Below are positions 1-10,807 of a DNA stretch of 64,000 nucleotides, piece by piece (positions within the stretch are counted from its first letter, which is position 1; each line of letters begins with the position of its first letter). This DNA comes from Thinopyrum elongatum (Eukaryota > Streptophyta > Magnoliopsida > Poales > Poaceae), in NCBI GenBank assembly GCA_011799875.1, contig CM022297.1:519734929-519798928 (forward strand). Reading direction: 5' to 3'. A model generated the notes under the pieces. The model saw only the letters and a program-made list of their open reading frames with translations. It did not search any database and was not told where the DNA came from. Position numbers and translations under genes: made by a program.

Positions 1-138
1 AAGGACATATGATTTCTTGGCAGCTATGAGGATAATCCTCAGGTTACGGACCCAGTCCGCATAGTTGCTACCATCGTCTTTCAGCTTGTTTTTCTCTAGG
101 AACGTGTTGAAGTTGAGGGTAACATTAGCGTTGGCCAT
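1..138 (-). CDS. gag N-terminus of the Copia element (partial)
   Basis: An open frame begins with ATG at 138-136 on the minus strand and runs off the window at position 1, giving about 46 residues. It contains the NYADWVRNLR motif followed by a lysine-rich stretch. The same motif opens the gag of the complete Copia at 35673 in this window, which fixes the identity. Gag forms the virus-like particle. No stop is seen in the visible part. Confidence 0.85.
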   Translation of the reverse strand, partial: MANANVTLNFNTFLEKNKLKDDGSNYADWVRNLRIILIAAKKSYVL

Positions 139-1424
139 TTGATCTACAAGATAGATATGTAACATTTAGACTAAGTTCATGACAATTAAGTTCATCTAAT
201 CAAATTATGTAATGAACTCCCACTCAGATAGACATCCCTCTCATCATCTAAGTGATTACATGATCCGAATCGACTAGGCCGTGTCCGATCATCACGTGAG
301 ACGGACTAGTCATCAACGGTGAACATCCCCATGTTGATCGTATCTTCTATACGACTCATGCTCGACCTTTCGGTCTCTTGTGTTCCGAGGCCATGTCTGT
401 ACATGCTAGGCTCGTCAAGTCAACCTAAGTGTATTGCTGTGTAAATCTGGCTTACACCCGTTGTATTCGAACGTTAGAATCTATCACACCCGATCAACAC
501 GTAGTGCTTCGAAACAACGAACCTTCGCAACGGTGCACAGTTAGGGGGAACACTTTCTTGAAATTTTAGTAAGGGATCATCTTACATATGCTACCGTCGT
601 TCTAAGCAAATAAGATGCAAAAACATGATAAACATCTCATGCAATCAAAATAGTGACATGATATGGCCATTATCACTTTGCTCCTTTTGATCTCCATCTT
701 CGGGGCTCCATGATCATCATCGTCACCGGCATGACACCATGATCTCCATCATCATGATCTCCATCATCGTGTCTTCATGAAGTTGTCTCGCCAACTATTA
801 CTTCTACTACTACGGCTAACGGTTAGCAATAAAGTAAAGTAATTACATGGCGAATTTCAATGACACGCAGGTCATATAATAAATTAAGACACCTCCTATG
901 GCTCCTGCCGGTTGTCATACTCATCGACATGCAAGTCGTGATTCCTATTACAAGAACATGATCATCTCATACATCACATATATCATTCATCACATCCTTT
1001 GGCCATATCACATCACAAAGCACTTGCTGCAAAAACAAGTTAGACGTCCTCTAATTGTTGTTGCAAGTTTTTACGTGGCTGCTATAGGTTTCTAGCAAGA
1101 ACGTTTCTTACCTACGCCAAAACCACAACGTGATATGCCAATTTCTATTTACCCTTCATAAGGACCCTGTTCATCGAATCCGATACGACTAAAGTGGGAG
1201 AGACAGACACCCGCTAGCCACCTTATGCAACTAGTGCATGTCAGTCGGTGGAACCTGTCTCACGTAAGCGTACGTGTAAGGTCGGTCCGGGCCGCTTCAT
1301 CCCACAGTGCCGCCGAATCAAGATAAGACTAGTAACGGCAAGAAGATTGACAAATCGACGCCCACAACTACTTTGTGTTCTACTCGTGCAAGATACTACG
1401 CATAGACCTAGCTCATGATGCCAC
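139..1424 (-). other. untranslated leader and PBS of the Copia element
   Basis: This is the non-coding leader between LTR and gag. The primer binding site lies at 1411-1423, immediately inside the LTR. On the minus strand it reads TGGCATCATGAGC, a slightly altered match to the initiator-Met tRNA site used by this lineage. The leader resembles the one at 29950-31243, which supports one lineage. No gene is seen; the short frame at 898-1095 is not convincing. Confidence 0.75.
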
Positions 1425-3139
1425 TGTTGGGGATCGTAGCAGAATTTTAAAATTTTCTACGCATCACCAAGATCAATCTATGGAGTCATCTAGCAACGAG
1501 AGAGGGGAGTGCATCTACATACCCTTGTAGATCGCGAGCGGAAGCGTTCAAGAGAACGGGGTTGATGGAGTCGTACTCGTCGTGATCCAAATCACCGATG
1601 ACCGAGCGCCGAACGGACGGCACCTCCGTGTTCAACACACGTGCGGTTGGGAGAGACGTCTCCTCCTTCTTGATCCAGCAAGGGGGAAGGAGAGGTTGAT
1701 GAGGATCCAGCAGCACGACGGCGTGGTGGTGGAAGCAGCGGGATCTCGGCAGGGCTTCACCAAGCACCAACGAGAGGGAGAGGTGTCACGGGAGGAGAGG
1801 GAGGCGCCAGGGGCTGGGGTGTGTCCTCCCTCCCACCCCTCCACTATTTATAGGGGGAAGGGGAGAGGGGGCCGGCCCCCTCAGATCCAATCTGAGGGGA
1901 GGGGCGGCGGCTAAGGGGGTGGCTTGCCCCCCAAGCCAGGTGGAGGCGCCCCCCACCCCTAGGGTTCCCAACCCTAGGCGCAGGGGAGGCCCATAGGGGG
2001 GCGCACCAGCCCACCAGGGGCTGGTTCCCTTCCCACTTCAGCCCATGGGGCCCTCCGGGATAGGTGGCCCCACCCGGTGGACCCCCGGGACCCTTCCGGT
2101 GGTCCCGGTACAATACCGATTACCCCCGAAACCTTCCCGGTGGCCGAAACTGGACTTCCTATATACAATTCTTTACCTCCGGACCATTCCGGAACTCCTC
2201 GTGACGTCCGGGATCTCATCCGGGACTCCGAACAAATTTCGGGTTACCGCATACTAATATCTCTACAACCCTAGCGTCACCGAACCTTAAGTGTGTAGAC
2301 CCTATGGGTTCGGGAGACACGCAGACATGACCGAGACGACTCTCCGGTCAATAACCAACAGCGGGATCTGGATACCCATGTTGGCTCCCACATGCTCCTC
2401 GATGATCTCATCGGATGAACCACGATGTCGAGGATTCAATCAATCCCGTACGCAAATCCCTTTGTCTATCGGTACGATACTTGCCCGAGATTCGATCGTC
2501 GGTATACCGATACCTTGTTCAATCTCGTTACCGGCAAGTCTCTTTACTCGTTTCCGTAACACATCATCCTGTGAACAACTCCTTGATCACATTGAGCTCA
2601 TTATGATGATGTCCTACCGAGTGGGCCCAGAGGTACCTCCCCGTCACACGGAGTGACAAATCCCAGTCTCGATTCGTGCCAACCTAACAGACACTTTCGG
2701 AGATACCCGTAGTGCACCTTTATAGCCACCCAGTTACGTTGTGACGTTTGGTACACCCAAAGCACTCCTACGGTATCCGGGAGTTGCACAATCTCATGGT
2801 CTAAGGAAAAGTTACTTGACATTGGAAAAGCTTTAGCAAACGAACTACACGATCTAGTGCTAGGCTTAGGATTGGGTCTTGTCCATCACATCATTCTCCT
2901 AATGATGTGATCCCGTTATCAATGACATCCAATGTCCATGGTCAGGAAACCGTAACCATCTATTGATCAACGAGCTAGTCAACTAGAGGCTTACTAGGGA
3001 CACGTTGTGGTCTATGTATTCACACATGTATTACGATTTCCGGATAACACAATTATAGCATGAATAACAGACAATTATCATGAACAAGGAAATATAATAA
3101 TAACCATTTTATTATTGCCTCTAGGGCATATTTCCAACA
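1425..3139 (-). repeat. 5' LTR, Angela/BARE-like Copia (1715 bp)
   Basis: The LTR has TG...CA ends on the minus strand. A TATA-like TATATA lies at plus 2160-2165 just before GGAAGTCC on the minus strand, the usual promoter layout of this family. The 5' end carries the conserved TATGCCCTAGAGGCAATAATA block that all Copia LTRs in this window share in some form. Small frames on both strands (for example 1582-1914) are incidental. Confidence 0.9.
2160..2165 (-). promoter_or_regulatory. TATA-like box in Copia LTR
   Basis: TATATA on the minus strand, followed by GGAAGTCC, sits about mid-LTR where BARE/WIS elements place their promoter. Assigned from position and motif only. Confidence 0.5.
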
Positions 3140-3436
3140 CCTTCTTGGTATAGTTTTTGAAGACATGATGGTGCTAAGTTGGCAAAGTGACGGCAACGAC
3201 ACCTAGAGACCAATTCTTGACTTGTAGGGTGAAAGTTGTACTGGTCTTCTATTTGTGTTTGATGAAACATCATGCAATCTTCAAAAAAATTCTTGGACAA
3301 ATCATGCAACCTGCAATACATTCGTCCTTACATTGATGGCTCGACATAGTGATCAAGAATTCTAATATATTCAGGTTTTAGAATTAAATCGAAGATATGA
3401 TTACACATTCAAGTGACTAAGATTGGTACGAACTGG
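3140..3436. other. unassigned sequence between two retrotransposons
   Basis: These 297 bases separate the Copia 5' LTR from the broken end of the Gypsy fragment. They do not match the corresponding part of the second Gypsy copy (11300-11603). A 66-codon minus frame covers 3121-3321 but shows no family I recognise. This may be the original target DNA or a sliver of another element. Confidence 0.4.
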
Positions 3437-4804
3437 GCATCCCAATTACCAGCCACTTTCTCGTGAATGACAAGTGAATAAACACTCATCGTGAGAATAA
3501 CCCACCTAGCATGGAAGATACTGACAGCCCCCAGTCACTACATGAGCGATTCGGGCATACAAAACAGATTATTATTTGAAGGTTTAGAGTTTGGCACATG
3601 CAAATTTACTTGGAACGGCAGGTAAATACCGCATATAGGTAGGTATGGTGGACTCATATGGAACAACTTTGGGTTTAAGGAAGTGGATGCACAAGCAGTA
3701 TTCCCGCTTAGTACAAGTGAAGGCTAGCAAAAGATTGAGGAGCGACCAACTAGAGAGCGACAACGGTCATAAACATGCATTGAGATTAACCAACATTGAA
3801 TGCAAGCATGAGTAGGATATAAATCACCATGAACATAAATATCGTGGAGGCTATGTTGTTTTTGTTTCAACTACATGCGTGAACATGTGCCAAGTCAAGC
3901 CACTTGAATCATTCAAAGGAGGATACCATCCTATCATACCACATCATAACCATTTTAAATTACATGTTGGCACACAAGACAAACCATTATCCACTCCTAG
4001 CTAATTAAGCATGGCATGAGTGACTATAATCTCTAATTGTCATTGCAAACATGTTTCATTCATAATAGGCTGAATCAGGAACGATGAGCTAATCATATTT
4101 ACAAAAACAAAATAAGTCGAGTTCGTACCAGCTTTTCTCCATCTCAATAATTTCGTCATATATCGTCATTATTGCCTTTCACTTGCACGACCGAACGATG
4201 TGAACAATAATAAGAGTGCACGTGCATTGGACTTAGCTGGAATCTGCAACATTTATTCAAAGGAGAAGAGAAGGTAATATGGGCTCCTTATTAGATTAAC
4301 AATAATGCATATGAGAGCCACTCGACATTTTCATCGTGGTCTTCTCCTTACGACCCAAAGAAAAGAAAAGAATTTCAAAGAAACACATTGAAATATTTTT
4401 GGAGTTTTTGTTTTTCTGAAGAAAGTAAAACAAGAACGAGAAAAACTATTTACACGGGAAAGCTCCCAACAAGCAAAAGAAGAACAAGAAATCTTTTTGG
4501 GTTTTCTTTTAATACTACAACTAAATAAACTAGAAAGAAAAAACTAAAAAGAAGTGAGAACTAATTTTTTGGATTTTCTCAAAGTTATTCAAACACACAG
4601 GAAGAAAGTGAGAAAAATAAACTAACATGGATAATACAATGAAAAAGTATGAACACCGACAACTGAAATGAGTGTGAGAACATGAATGTAATGTCGGTGA
4701 GAAATACGTACTCCCCCAAGCTTAGGCTTTAGGCCTAAGTTGGTCTAGGGCAACAGCTGGAAATAACCCTCTCCTCGGTACTCCGAAGGGTCCTGAGGGT
4801 TCCA
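3437..4804 (-). other. 3' non-coding tract of the Sabrina-like element (left copy)
   Basis: About 1.37 kb without a credible gene, nearly identical to 11604-12950 in the right copy. It includes A-rich stretches and the block around 3440-3535 that is also recognisable in the unrelated-LTR Gypsy at about 61905-62000. Confidence 0.75.
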
Positions 4805-5153
4805 CTGGTTGGCGAGCTCCTATGGCTCCCACTGATAAACAGGCTCTAGGTATGGATCCGGCGATAGTGCTGGCTCAGGAACTGGGGATTGCATCCGCTC
4901 CCAGTATGCATAAATGTCATCAAGCATAATAATGTACCTGCCTGAATGAATATCGAACAAAGAAGGTGCAGGCAAAGTAATAATCTGACAAGTACCCTGA
5001 CTGAAGACTAGGTTATAGATGAGCCGCTTGTCATCATCTTTATTAATAAAATCATGTGCTACCATACTAGCATAGTTCAAATATTTAGTGGGTAACAACA
5101 TCTCTTCTTCCTCATCATGCCTAATGGGTATCTCAAAATGTTTAGCAAGGCGG

Positions 5154-5158
5154 GAGGC
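5154..5158. repeat. TSD of solo LTR (left)
   Basis: GAGGC directly precedes the LTR terminus TGATACG. The same five bases follow the other end at 6653-6657. The uninterrupted right copy has a single GAGGC at the matching place (about 13316-13320), so the empty site is visible in this window. Confidence 0.95.
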
Positions 5159-6652
5159 TGATACGTCTCTGTCGTATCTATAATTTTTTATTGTTTCATG
5201 CCAATATTATACAACTTTCACATTGTTTTGGCAACATTTTATATGATTTATTGGACTAACCTATTGATCCAGTGCCCAGTGGCAGTACCTATTTTTCTGC
5301 ATGTTTTTTGTTTCGCAGAATATCCATATCGAACGAAGTCCAAATGCAATAAAAATTTACGGAGAATTATTTTGGAATATATGTGATTTTTGGGAGGTGG
5401 AATCAATGCAAACGGGGGCCCACAGTGACCACAAGACACCCGGGCGGGCCCCAGGCCCCTAGCGCATGGTGGTGGGTTGTGCCCTCCTCGAACGTTGGTT
5501 GGAGCTCTACTTCGGGCGCAAGGAAGCTTATATCCGGAAAAAAATCGTGTTAAAATCTCAGCGCAATCGGAATTACGGATCTTCGGGAATATAAGAAACG
5601 GTTTTTGGCCAGATCTGAGGAATGCGAAACAGAAGAGAACAGAGAGGGAGATCCAATCTCGGAGAGGCTCCCGCCCCTCCGCCGCCATGGCAACCATGGA
5701 CCAGAGGGGGAACTCTCCTCCCATCTAGGGGGGAGGCCAAGGAAGAAGAAGAAGGAGGGGGGCTCTCTCCCCCTCTCTCCCGGTGGTGCCGGAACGCCGC
5801 CGGGGCAAGGATCGTGACGGCGATCTACATCAACAATCTTGCTACTGTCAGCACCAACTCTCTCCCCCTCTATGCAGCGGTGTAACACCCTTTCTCCCCG
5901 CTGTAATCTCTACTTAAACATGGTGCTCAACTCCATATATTATTTCCCAATGATCTATGGTTATCTTATGATGTTTTAGTAGATCCGTTTTGTCCTATCG
6001 GTTAATCATGATCTTGGTTGGTATGATTGTATATTTTATTTATGGTGCTGTCCTACGGCACCCTCCATCTCGCGCAAACATGAGGGATCCTCGCTGTAGG
6101 GTGTTGCAATATGTTCATGGTTTGCTTATTGTCGGTGTTGCGGGGGTGACAACAGCCTAAATGCGGATAAGTGGGTTATGGCGTATGGGAGTATAGAGGA
6201 CTTGATACTTAATGCTATGGTTGGGTTTCACGACCTTAATGATCTTTAGTAGTTGTGGACGATTGCTAGGGGTCCAATCATAAGTGCATATGATCCAAGT
6301 AGAGAAATTATGTTAGCTCATGCCTCTCCCTCATATAAAATTGCAAGAATGATTACCGGTCTAGTTATCGATTGCCTAGGGACAAATGACTTTTTTGTTG
6401 ACAAAAGCTATCCACTTTTATTACCTAGCAATTTATTCGTAGTTTTATTCTTGCAAAGTACTCGTAGTTTTATTCTTGCAAAATAGTTTCATACTTGTTC
6501 TAGGTAAAACAAACGTCAAGTGTGCGTAGAGTTGTATCGGTGGTCGATAGAACTTGAGGAAATGTTTGTTCTACCTTTAGCTCCTCGTCGGGTTCGACAC
6601 TCTTATTTATCGAACAAGGCTACAAATGATCCCCTATACTTGTGGGTTATCA
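5159..6652 (+). mobile_element. solo LTR of a Gypsy element (1494 bp)
   Basis: The unit starts TGATACGTCTCTGTCGTATC and ends GGGTTATCA, the TGAT...ATCA termini of the Athila-lineage LTRs seen elsewhere here. No primer binding site, gag or second LTR accompanies it. The flanking 5-bp duplication is perfect, so it is a solo LTR left by LTR-LTR recombination after insertion. It is related to, but distinct from, the LTRs at 17590 and 56336. Confidence 0.93.
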
Positions 6653-6657
6653 GAGGC
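6653..6657. repeat. TSD of solo LTR (right)
   Basis: GAGGC, identical to 5154-5158. Confidence 0.95.
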
Positions 6658-7273
6658 ATAGATACCTCCAAAGATAGCCCCCTTCGAACGGTTCATGTTC
6701 AACCATCGAGCAACAATAGCGCCCAAACTAAAAGTTCTATCAGAATATAAAGCATGGCGCAAAATAGCAAGGTCAGGGGCACTAAGGCCTCAACTCTCCC
6801 CACGACCAATCAAACATCTCCCAGCAAATAATGAATAATAGCGTAAAACAGGAAAATGTAAACTAGCCACTCTCGCTTCCGACACCCCTCTCTCTTCCCC
6901 TCAGGGGCACTACAGTAGTTTCACAAATAAAGTCCTCCACATCTCTAGGACGTGGTTCACTGATGCTGCCCTCATAAGGTATTTTGCAAACATCGCAAAA
7001 ATCATAAAGTGACATTCGCTTAGGCACGAAGGTATTAGTGAGTAGAAGGTATTGGTCACACTTATCGTGGAGGAAGTCGGTGATGCCGGCATTCTCCACC
7101 AGGAAATAGAAATCATCATAAATTCTGGCCACCCTCAAGAATGTATCACTTGGCCATTCACATGGCCGAACCTCCGCAGCGCGAGGAAGATTGTACTTGG
7201 GCTTCTTCTTCTCCTCATTCTCATTTCCATCTGAATTGCGGCTCGAAGAACCCCTTAACAACCTCCTCATCAT

Positions 7274-8053
7274 GTCTTTTCTTTTCTCTGAAAAATTCTG
7301 AAATTTTTTAGTGACTCAAAATAAAAGTGAACAAAACTCAACAAAATTGATAGCAGCTACTCCCACAAGTGTCTAGAAGCTATATCATGCAACAAAACTA
7401 CCTTGGACCATATAAATTTGACATGCAAGCTCAAGAACATGGTCACCACAGCAGCAAAAATTTGCAATATATAAAGCAATAGAACAAAAACTAATTGGAC
7501 CATTGGAGGAGTCACATGCCGAAGAACAATCCCCCAAAACAGTTTCGGAAACGGAGTTCCGAGCAAGGAGATCGAAAATGGCAGAAAATGAGCTAGAACA
7601 AGGGTTTGAGCAATGGTGGGATTTTTTCTGGAGGAAGACAAAGTGAATGGGTGCTAGAATAAGTGAAGGGGACCCACATGCCTACTAGCACGCCCGGGGG
7701 GGTGGGTGCGCCCTGTGGGCTTGTGGCCCACTGGTGCACCCCCCCTGATATGTTTTCAGTGCCAAAAATTCTTAAATATTCTGGAAAAAATCATACTAAA
7801 GTTTCAGGGCATTTGGAGAACTTTTATTTTCTGGTCATTTTTTATTGCACGGATAATTCAGAAAATAGAAAAATAATAGCATTTTTGTTTTATTTACTCT
7901 AAATAACAGAAGGTAAAAAGAGGGTACGGAGAGTTGTGTTTACTAAATTCATCCATCTCATGCCCGTCAAAAGGAATCCATTAACAAGGTTGATCAAGTC
8001 TTATTAACAAACTTCTTCCGAATGACATGAAACCGGAGAATCTTTGTATAGCA
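7274..8053 (-). other. spacer between gag-protease and ORF1-like gene (left copy)
   Basis: A non-coding segment homologous to 13978-14769. Autonomous Gypsy elements carry reverse transcriptase and integrase after the protease. Here there is only about 780 bp without such coding content. Confidence 0.7.
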
Positions 8054-9427
8054 CTAGGTTACCTCAATGGGGATATGCATGGCCCCAATAATAAGAACAT
8101 CATATTTCTTTTTGACAGTAGGAAGAGGGAATTCAAAACCTTCAATAGTAATCGTTGAAATTTTTCCAATAGAATTGATACTATTCACTTGAGGTTGTTT
8201 CTTCGGAAAGTGTACCGTATGCTCATTACCATTAACATGAAGAGTGACATTGCCCTTGTTGCAATCAATAACATCCCCTACAGTATTCAAAAAGGGTCTA
8301 CCAAGGCTGATCGACATACTGTCGTCCTCGGGTATATCAAGAATAACAAAGTCCGTTAAAATAGTAACATTTGCAACTACTACAGGTACATCCTCACAAA
8401 CACCGATGGGTATAGCGGTTGATTTATCGGCCATTTGCAAAGATATTTCAGTTGGTGTCAACTTATTCAAATCAAGTCTACGATATAAAGAGAAAGGCAT
8501 AACAATAACACCGGCTCCAAGATCACATAAAGCAGTTTTAACATACTTTCTTTTAATGGAGCAAGGTATAGTTGGTATTCCCGGATCTCCTAGTTTCTTT
8601 GGTATTCCACCCTTAAATGTGTAATTAGCAAGCATGGTGGAAATTTCAGCTTTAGGTATCTTTCTTTTATTAGTAACAATAACTTTCATATACTTAGCAT
8701 AAGGAGACATTTTCAGAATATCAGTCAAACGCATACGCAAAAAGACAGGTCTAAGCATTTCAACAAATCACTCAAAGTCCTCATCATCCTTTTTCTGGGA
8801 TGGTTTAGGAGGAAAGGGCATGGGTTTCTGAACCCATGGTTCTCTTTCTTTACCATGTTTCCTAGCAGCAAAGTCTCTCTTATCATATCTTTTATTCTTA
8901 GGTTGTGGGTTATCAGGATCAACAGCAGGTTCTATCTCCACATCATTATCATTACTAGGTTGAGCATCAACATGAACATCATCATTAACATTATCACTAG
9001 GTTCATGTTCATCACCAGATTGTGTCTCAGTATCAGAAATAGAAATATCATTTGGATTCTCAGGTGTGTATACAACAGGTTCACTAGAAGCATGCAAAGT
9101 CCTATCAACTTTCTTTTTACTACTAGAAGGACTAGGTGCATCAGTATTAATTCTCTGAGAATCTTGCTCAATTCTCTTAGGATGGCCCTCAGGATATAAA
9201 GGTTCCTGAGTCATTTTACCACCTCTAGTCATAACTCTGACAACATTATCATTCGTTTTATTGTTCATCTCATTAAGCAAATCATTTTGTGCCTTGAGTA
9301 CTTGTTCTACTTGAGTTTTTACCATGGAAGCATGTTTACTAATAATCTTGAGATCATTAATAGTTCTACACATATAGTCACCCAAGCAGTCAAGCATACA
9401 AGCATTACGTTTCAATTGTCTAGTAAC
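8054..9427 (-). pseudogene. gag C-terminus plus aspartic protease, Gypsy (left copy)
   Basis: Two same-frame pieces, 9415-8768 and 8758-8054, are separated by a TGA that is CGA in the right copy. The first holds the charged, serine-rich gag tail. The second holds a retropepsin-like domain with CDLGAG as active-site region and ILGRPFLNT-type strand, here altered to ISLGRPFLNT. The gag N-terminal two-thirds is deleted. Nothing follows the protease, so no polymerase was ever encoded in this copy's visible part. Confidence 0.85.
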
Positions 9428-10793
9428 GGGATCGTAACAGTTTTCAAGGGTAGAGTATTCAACCCAAATTTATTGATTAGACACAAGGGGAGTCAAAGAA
9501 TATTCTCAAGTATTAGCAGTTGAGTTGTCAATTCAACCACACCTGAAAGACTTAATATCTGCAGCAAAGTTTTTAGTAGCAAAGTAGTATGGAAGTAACG
9601 GTAACAATGGCAAAGGTAACAGTAGCAGTTTTGTAGCAATTGTAACAGCAGTAGCACGAAAGTAACTTAGCAAAGATCAATATGTGAAAAGCTCGTAGGC
9701 AATGGATTGGCAATGATAATTATGTTGGATAATATTCATCATGTAGCAGCCATAACATAGGGTGACACAGAACTAGCTCCAATTCATCAATATAATGTAG
9801 GCATGTATTCCGTATATAGTCATACGTGCTTATGGAAAAGAACTTGCATGATATCTTTTGTCTTGCCCTCCCGTGGCAGTGGGGTCCTAATGGAAACTAA
9901 GGGATATTAAGGCCTCCTTTTAATAGCGAACCGGACCAAAGCATTAGCACTTAGTGAATACATGAACTCCTCAAACTACGGTAATCACCGAAAATAATCC
10001 CAATTATTGTCACCTTGGGGTATGCGGATCATAACACGTAATAGGTGTCTACAACTTGCAAGATAGGATCAAGAACATAAATATATTCATGAAAACATAA
10101 TAGGTTCAGGTCTAAAATCATGGCACTCGGGCTCTAGTGACAAGCATTTAGCATAGCAAAGTCATAGAAACATCAATCTCAGAACATAGTGGATACTAGG
10201 GATCAAACCCTAACAAAACTAATTTGATTACATGATAGATCTCATCCAACCCATCACCGTCCAGCAAGCCTACGATGGAATTACTCACTCCCGGCGTTGA
10301 GCATCATGAAATTTGTGATGGAGGAAGGTTGGTGATGATGATGGTGACGAATCCCCCTCTCCGGAGCCCTGAACGGACTCTAGATCTGCCCTCATGATGA
10401 AGAACAGGAGGTGGCGGTGGCTCCATATCGTCAAATGCGATGAACTCTTCTCTCTGATTTTTTCCTTCCCGAATAGGGTTATATGGAGTTGGAGTTGAGG
10501 TCGGACAGGCTCCAGGGGGCCCACAAGCATGCAGGGCGCGCCCCCAGGGCTTGTGGCCTCTGGGTGGCCCCCCTCTGGATAATTCTTGTGCCAGTATTTT
10601 TTATATATTTCAAAAATATTCTCCGTATATTTTCAGGTCAATCCGAGAACTTTTATTTCTGCACAAAAATAACACCATGGCAATTCTGCTGAAAACAACA
10701 TCAGTCCGGGTTAGTTCCATTCAAATCATGCAAATTAGAGTCCAAAACAAGGGCAAAAGAGTTTGGAAAAGTAGATACGATGGAGACGTATCA
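9428..10793 (-). repeat. 3' LTR of Sabrina-like element, 3'-truncated
   Basis: Homologous along its length to 17590-18962, with scattered substitutions and small indels. It begins on the minus strand with TGATACGTCTCC directly after the polypurine tract. It stops where gag sequence of the left fragment begins, so the terminal ...GTGGGTTATCA is missing. The short frames inside are incidental. Confidence 0.9.
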
Positions 10794-10807
10794 ACTCCCC
10801 CAAGCTT
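10794..10807 (-). other. polypurine tract
   Basis: On the minus strand AAGCTTGGGGGAGT ends exactly at the LTR start. This is the primer for plus-strand DNA synthesis and identifies 9428-10793 as the 3' LTR of the element to its right. Confidence 0.85.

Larger units (their letters stand above)
1..3139 (-). mobile_element. 5' part of an Angela/BARE-like Copia retrotransposon
   Basis: Read on the minus strand this is a 5' LTR (3139 to 1425), a primer binding site, a leader of about 1.3 kb and the start of gag; the rest lies beyond the left window edge. The LTR opens on the minus strand with TGTTGGAAATATGCCCTAG, a typical Angela/BARE/WIS terminus, and closes in CCAACA. Order and strand are those of an ordinary Ty1/Copia element. 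The flank begins at 3140 (ccttc would be the TSD), but the other end is outside the window so it cannot be checked. Confidence 0.9.
4820..7273 (-). pseudogene. Athila ORF1-like gene, interrupted by a solo LTR (left copy)
   Basis: This is the equivalent of the intact 336-codon gene at 12967-13977. It is broken several ways. A 1.49-kb solo LTR sits inside it, with GAGGC on both sides. An extra 10 bases or so near 6900-6910 break the frame. CAG has become TAG five codons before the ancestral end (4820). It also carries an in-frame 63-bp deletion at about 7026 and an in-frame 12-bp insertion near 7150. The surviving start is MMRRLLRGSSSRNSDGNENE. Confidence 0.8.
3437..9427 (-). mobile_element. 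internal fragment of a Sabrina-like (Athila-lineage) Gypsy element
   Basis: This region is co-linear with 11604-16137 of the neighbouring copy: conserved 3' non-coding tract, ORF1-like gene, spacer and gag-protease. It is truncated at both ends. At 3436/3437 homology stops abruptly. At 9427/9428 mid-gag is joined directly to a 3'-truncated LTR, with about 1.47 kb (gag N-terminus, PBS, LTR end) missing relative to the neighbouring copy. It is interrupted by a solo LTR at 5159-6652. It contains no reverse transcriptase, RNase H or integrase. Confidence 0.85.

Noticed and set aside
1582..1914. 110-codon plus frame
   Set aside because: Lies within the first Copia LTR, antisense to the element, with no domain.
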